Of a DNA stretch of 23,706 nucleotides, positions 22,802 to 23,706 are shown one piece after another. The stretch's first letter is position 1; each line of letters begins with the position of its first letter. Both the position numbers and the translations under genes were made by a program. The notes below the pieces were generated by a model. That model did not search any database. It was not told the origin of the DNA and was given only the letters and a program-made list of their open reading frames with translations. The DNA is from CAZGGW01 sp964525365 (GTDB lineage Bacteria; Bacillota_I; Bacilli_A; RF39; UBA660): positions 1 to 23,706 of the forward strand of contig CAZGGW010000014.1 in NCBI GenBank assembly GCA_964525365.1, written 5' to 3'.

Positions 22802-23706
22802 GTGGATAAAAAAGATAATGAAAAAAATGTAAGCACAAAGTCTTTGATAATATATGCTTTTGGTATAATTGTCTTTTTTTTGGCATTTATCGGAGTAACA
22901 TATTCGCTTTTTAAAAGCAATATTATAGGAAACGGTAGTTCAATGGTTGTTACGACTGCGACTTTATCAATTACATTTAATGATGGAACGCTTATTAATT
23001 CTGCTGATTTAATGCCTGGAGAAAGTGCAATTAAAACATTTAGTGTTACTAATAATGGAACAGATACATCATATTATGATATAAGTTTAGATGTATCGCA
23101 AAACACTTTTAATCCACACACAGATGTAACATATGCTTTAACCGGTACAAATAATGGAGCGACAACTACAGAGACCGCTTTTCCACTTACGGATGCTTAC
23201 ATCGCAACTGGAATTTCTATTCCCGCAGGCGTAACACAAGTATATACTCTTACGATAAACCTCGTAGAAACAAGTATAAATCAGGATTCAAACCAAGGCC
23301 AGACTATAGTGGCAACAGTAGTAGTTGATAGTCCATACGCAATGACTGCGGATGCGCTAACATTCCAGGGTAATTTATATGATGAAGATGGAAGCACTAT
23401 GAGCAATGTACTTGTAACACTACATAGTGACCCGCAAAGTACAACAACAGACTCAAGCGGATACTTTGAATTTAGTAATGTCGAAAAAGGCGCTCATACA
23501 TTTACCGTAACTAGTGGAGAAAATACTTTAATAAATCAAGAAATAAATATATTGCCTGCTACAACAAATCAAGAAATAAAACTTAATACATTTGCACTTA
23601 CTTCTACTGCAACTTTTTCTATATATAAAGGAATAACTTTGCCAGAAGCAATCGAATCTCCAGCTCCGAGTACATTATATAATCAAATACTATCAGCAGA
23701 GACAGC
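22802..23706 (+). CDS. TasA-like surface protein with Cna-B/carboxypeptidase-regulatory-like repeat (3' partial)
   Basis: The frame is open from GTG 22802 (AGGAGA seven bases upstream) to the end of the window: 301 codons with no stop. Residues ~14-38 form a membrane/signal segment ending GVTYSLFKSN, like the GVTYAYF segment of the protein at 14953. Residues ~40-185 form a beta-rich TasA/camelysin-like domain (ATLSITFNDGTLINSADLMPGES, with Asn-rich strands). Residues ~193-250 (FQGNLYDEDGSTMSNVLVTL, then TTDSSGYFEFSNV and GAHTFTV) match the carboxypeptidase-regulatory/Cna-B fold, usually a stalk in surface proteins. The end of the visible part, SIYKGITLPEAIE, starts another region. It is probably a cell-surface protein. 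Function unknown. Confidence 0.75.
   Translation, partial: MDKKDNEKNVSTKSLIIYAFGIIVFFLAFIGVTYSLFKSNIIGNGSSMVVTTATLSITFNDGTLINSADLMPGESAIKTFSVTNNGTDTSYYDISLDVSQNTFNPHTDVTYALTGTNNGATTTETAFPLTDAYIATGISIPAGVTQVYTLTINLVETSINQDSNQGQTIVATVVVDSPYAMTADALTFQGNLYDEDGSTMSNVLVTLHSDPQSTTTDSSGYFEFSNVEKGAHTFTVTSGENTLINQEINILPATTNQEIKLNTFALTSTATFSIYKGITLPEAIESPAPSTLYNQILSAET

Noticed and set aside
22723..22920. Minus-strand 65-codon open frame
   Set aside because: It lies over the divergent promoter region and the signal segment of the surface protein gene at 22802, and has no protein-like character; the plus-strand frame is far better.
1..23706. Mycoplasma-type code (TGA = Trp)
   Set aside because: TGA ends several genes exactly where overlaps are expected (2975-2977, 3717-3719, 13574-13576), and Trp is encoded by TGG throughout.
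1..23706. tRNA, rRNA, riboswitch, CRISPR, insertion sequence or phage genes
   Set aside because: No tRNA arm pattern, spaced repeat array, transposase/integrase or recognisable riboswitch leader was seen on reading both strands; a covariance-model search was not possible here.

Overview
The window is about 70% A+T, densely packed on both strands, and uses the standard code (TGA works as a stop, for example at 2975-2977; TGG encodes Trp). Ribosome binding sites are strong (AGGAGG, GGTGA) and promoters are consensus sigma-A type. Two typical spore functions are present: a CwlJ-type cortex hydrolase and a cotJ spore-coat operon. All of this points to a low-GC, endospore-forming-lineage Bacillota, plausibly one of the compact uncultivated gut Bacilli/Clostridia. 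The lineage is an inference; there is no rRNA or tRNA gene to fix it.

Layout. 1-1182: end of a LysM-repeat N-acetylmuramoyl-L-alanine amidase, convergent with cwlJ (1214-1636) across a shared bidirectional terminator. 1760-5296: a three-gene overlapping operon made of a radical SAM putative DNA-repair protein, its usual TIGR03915-type partner and a divergent GroEL without GroES; a perfect inverted repeat overlaps its promoter. 5354-8750: HAD phosphatase, short-chain dehydrogenase, and a two-gene ABC exporter. 8747-10358 (minus): a two-gene minimal SUF-like (SMS) Fe-S scaffold, ATPase plus SufB/D core. 10451-11504 (minus): cotJC preceded by a fused cotJA-cotJB, with a sigma-E-like promoter. 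11657-12374: a small zincin metalloprotease interrupted by a frameshift at an A8 tract.

12440-14909: the t6A tRNA-modification genes tsaE, then tsaB-rimI-tsaD overlapping. 14953-16452: a TasA/camelysin-like secreted surface protein, ending exactly against a convergent gtrA/GT2 pair (16453-17761). 17863-20439: a PMCA-type Ca2+ P-type ATPase. 20488-22699 (minus): a small helical protein of unknown function and a stripped-down RNB-domain protein with a degenerate active site. From 22802 to the window end: a second surface protein of the TasA-like type, driven by a promoter whose -35 box overlaps that of the divergent RNB gene.

The most unusual items are the DNA-repair/GroEL operon with its operator-like palindrome, the CotJA-CotJB fusion, the A8 frameshift in the zincin, the degenerate RNB protein, and the mutually overlapping divergent promoters near 22740. 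No tRNA, rRNA, CRISPR array, insertion sequence or phage gene was recognised. No gene-free stretch exceeds about 160 bases.
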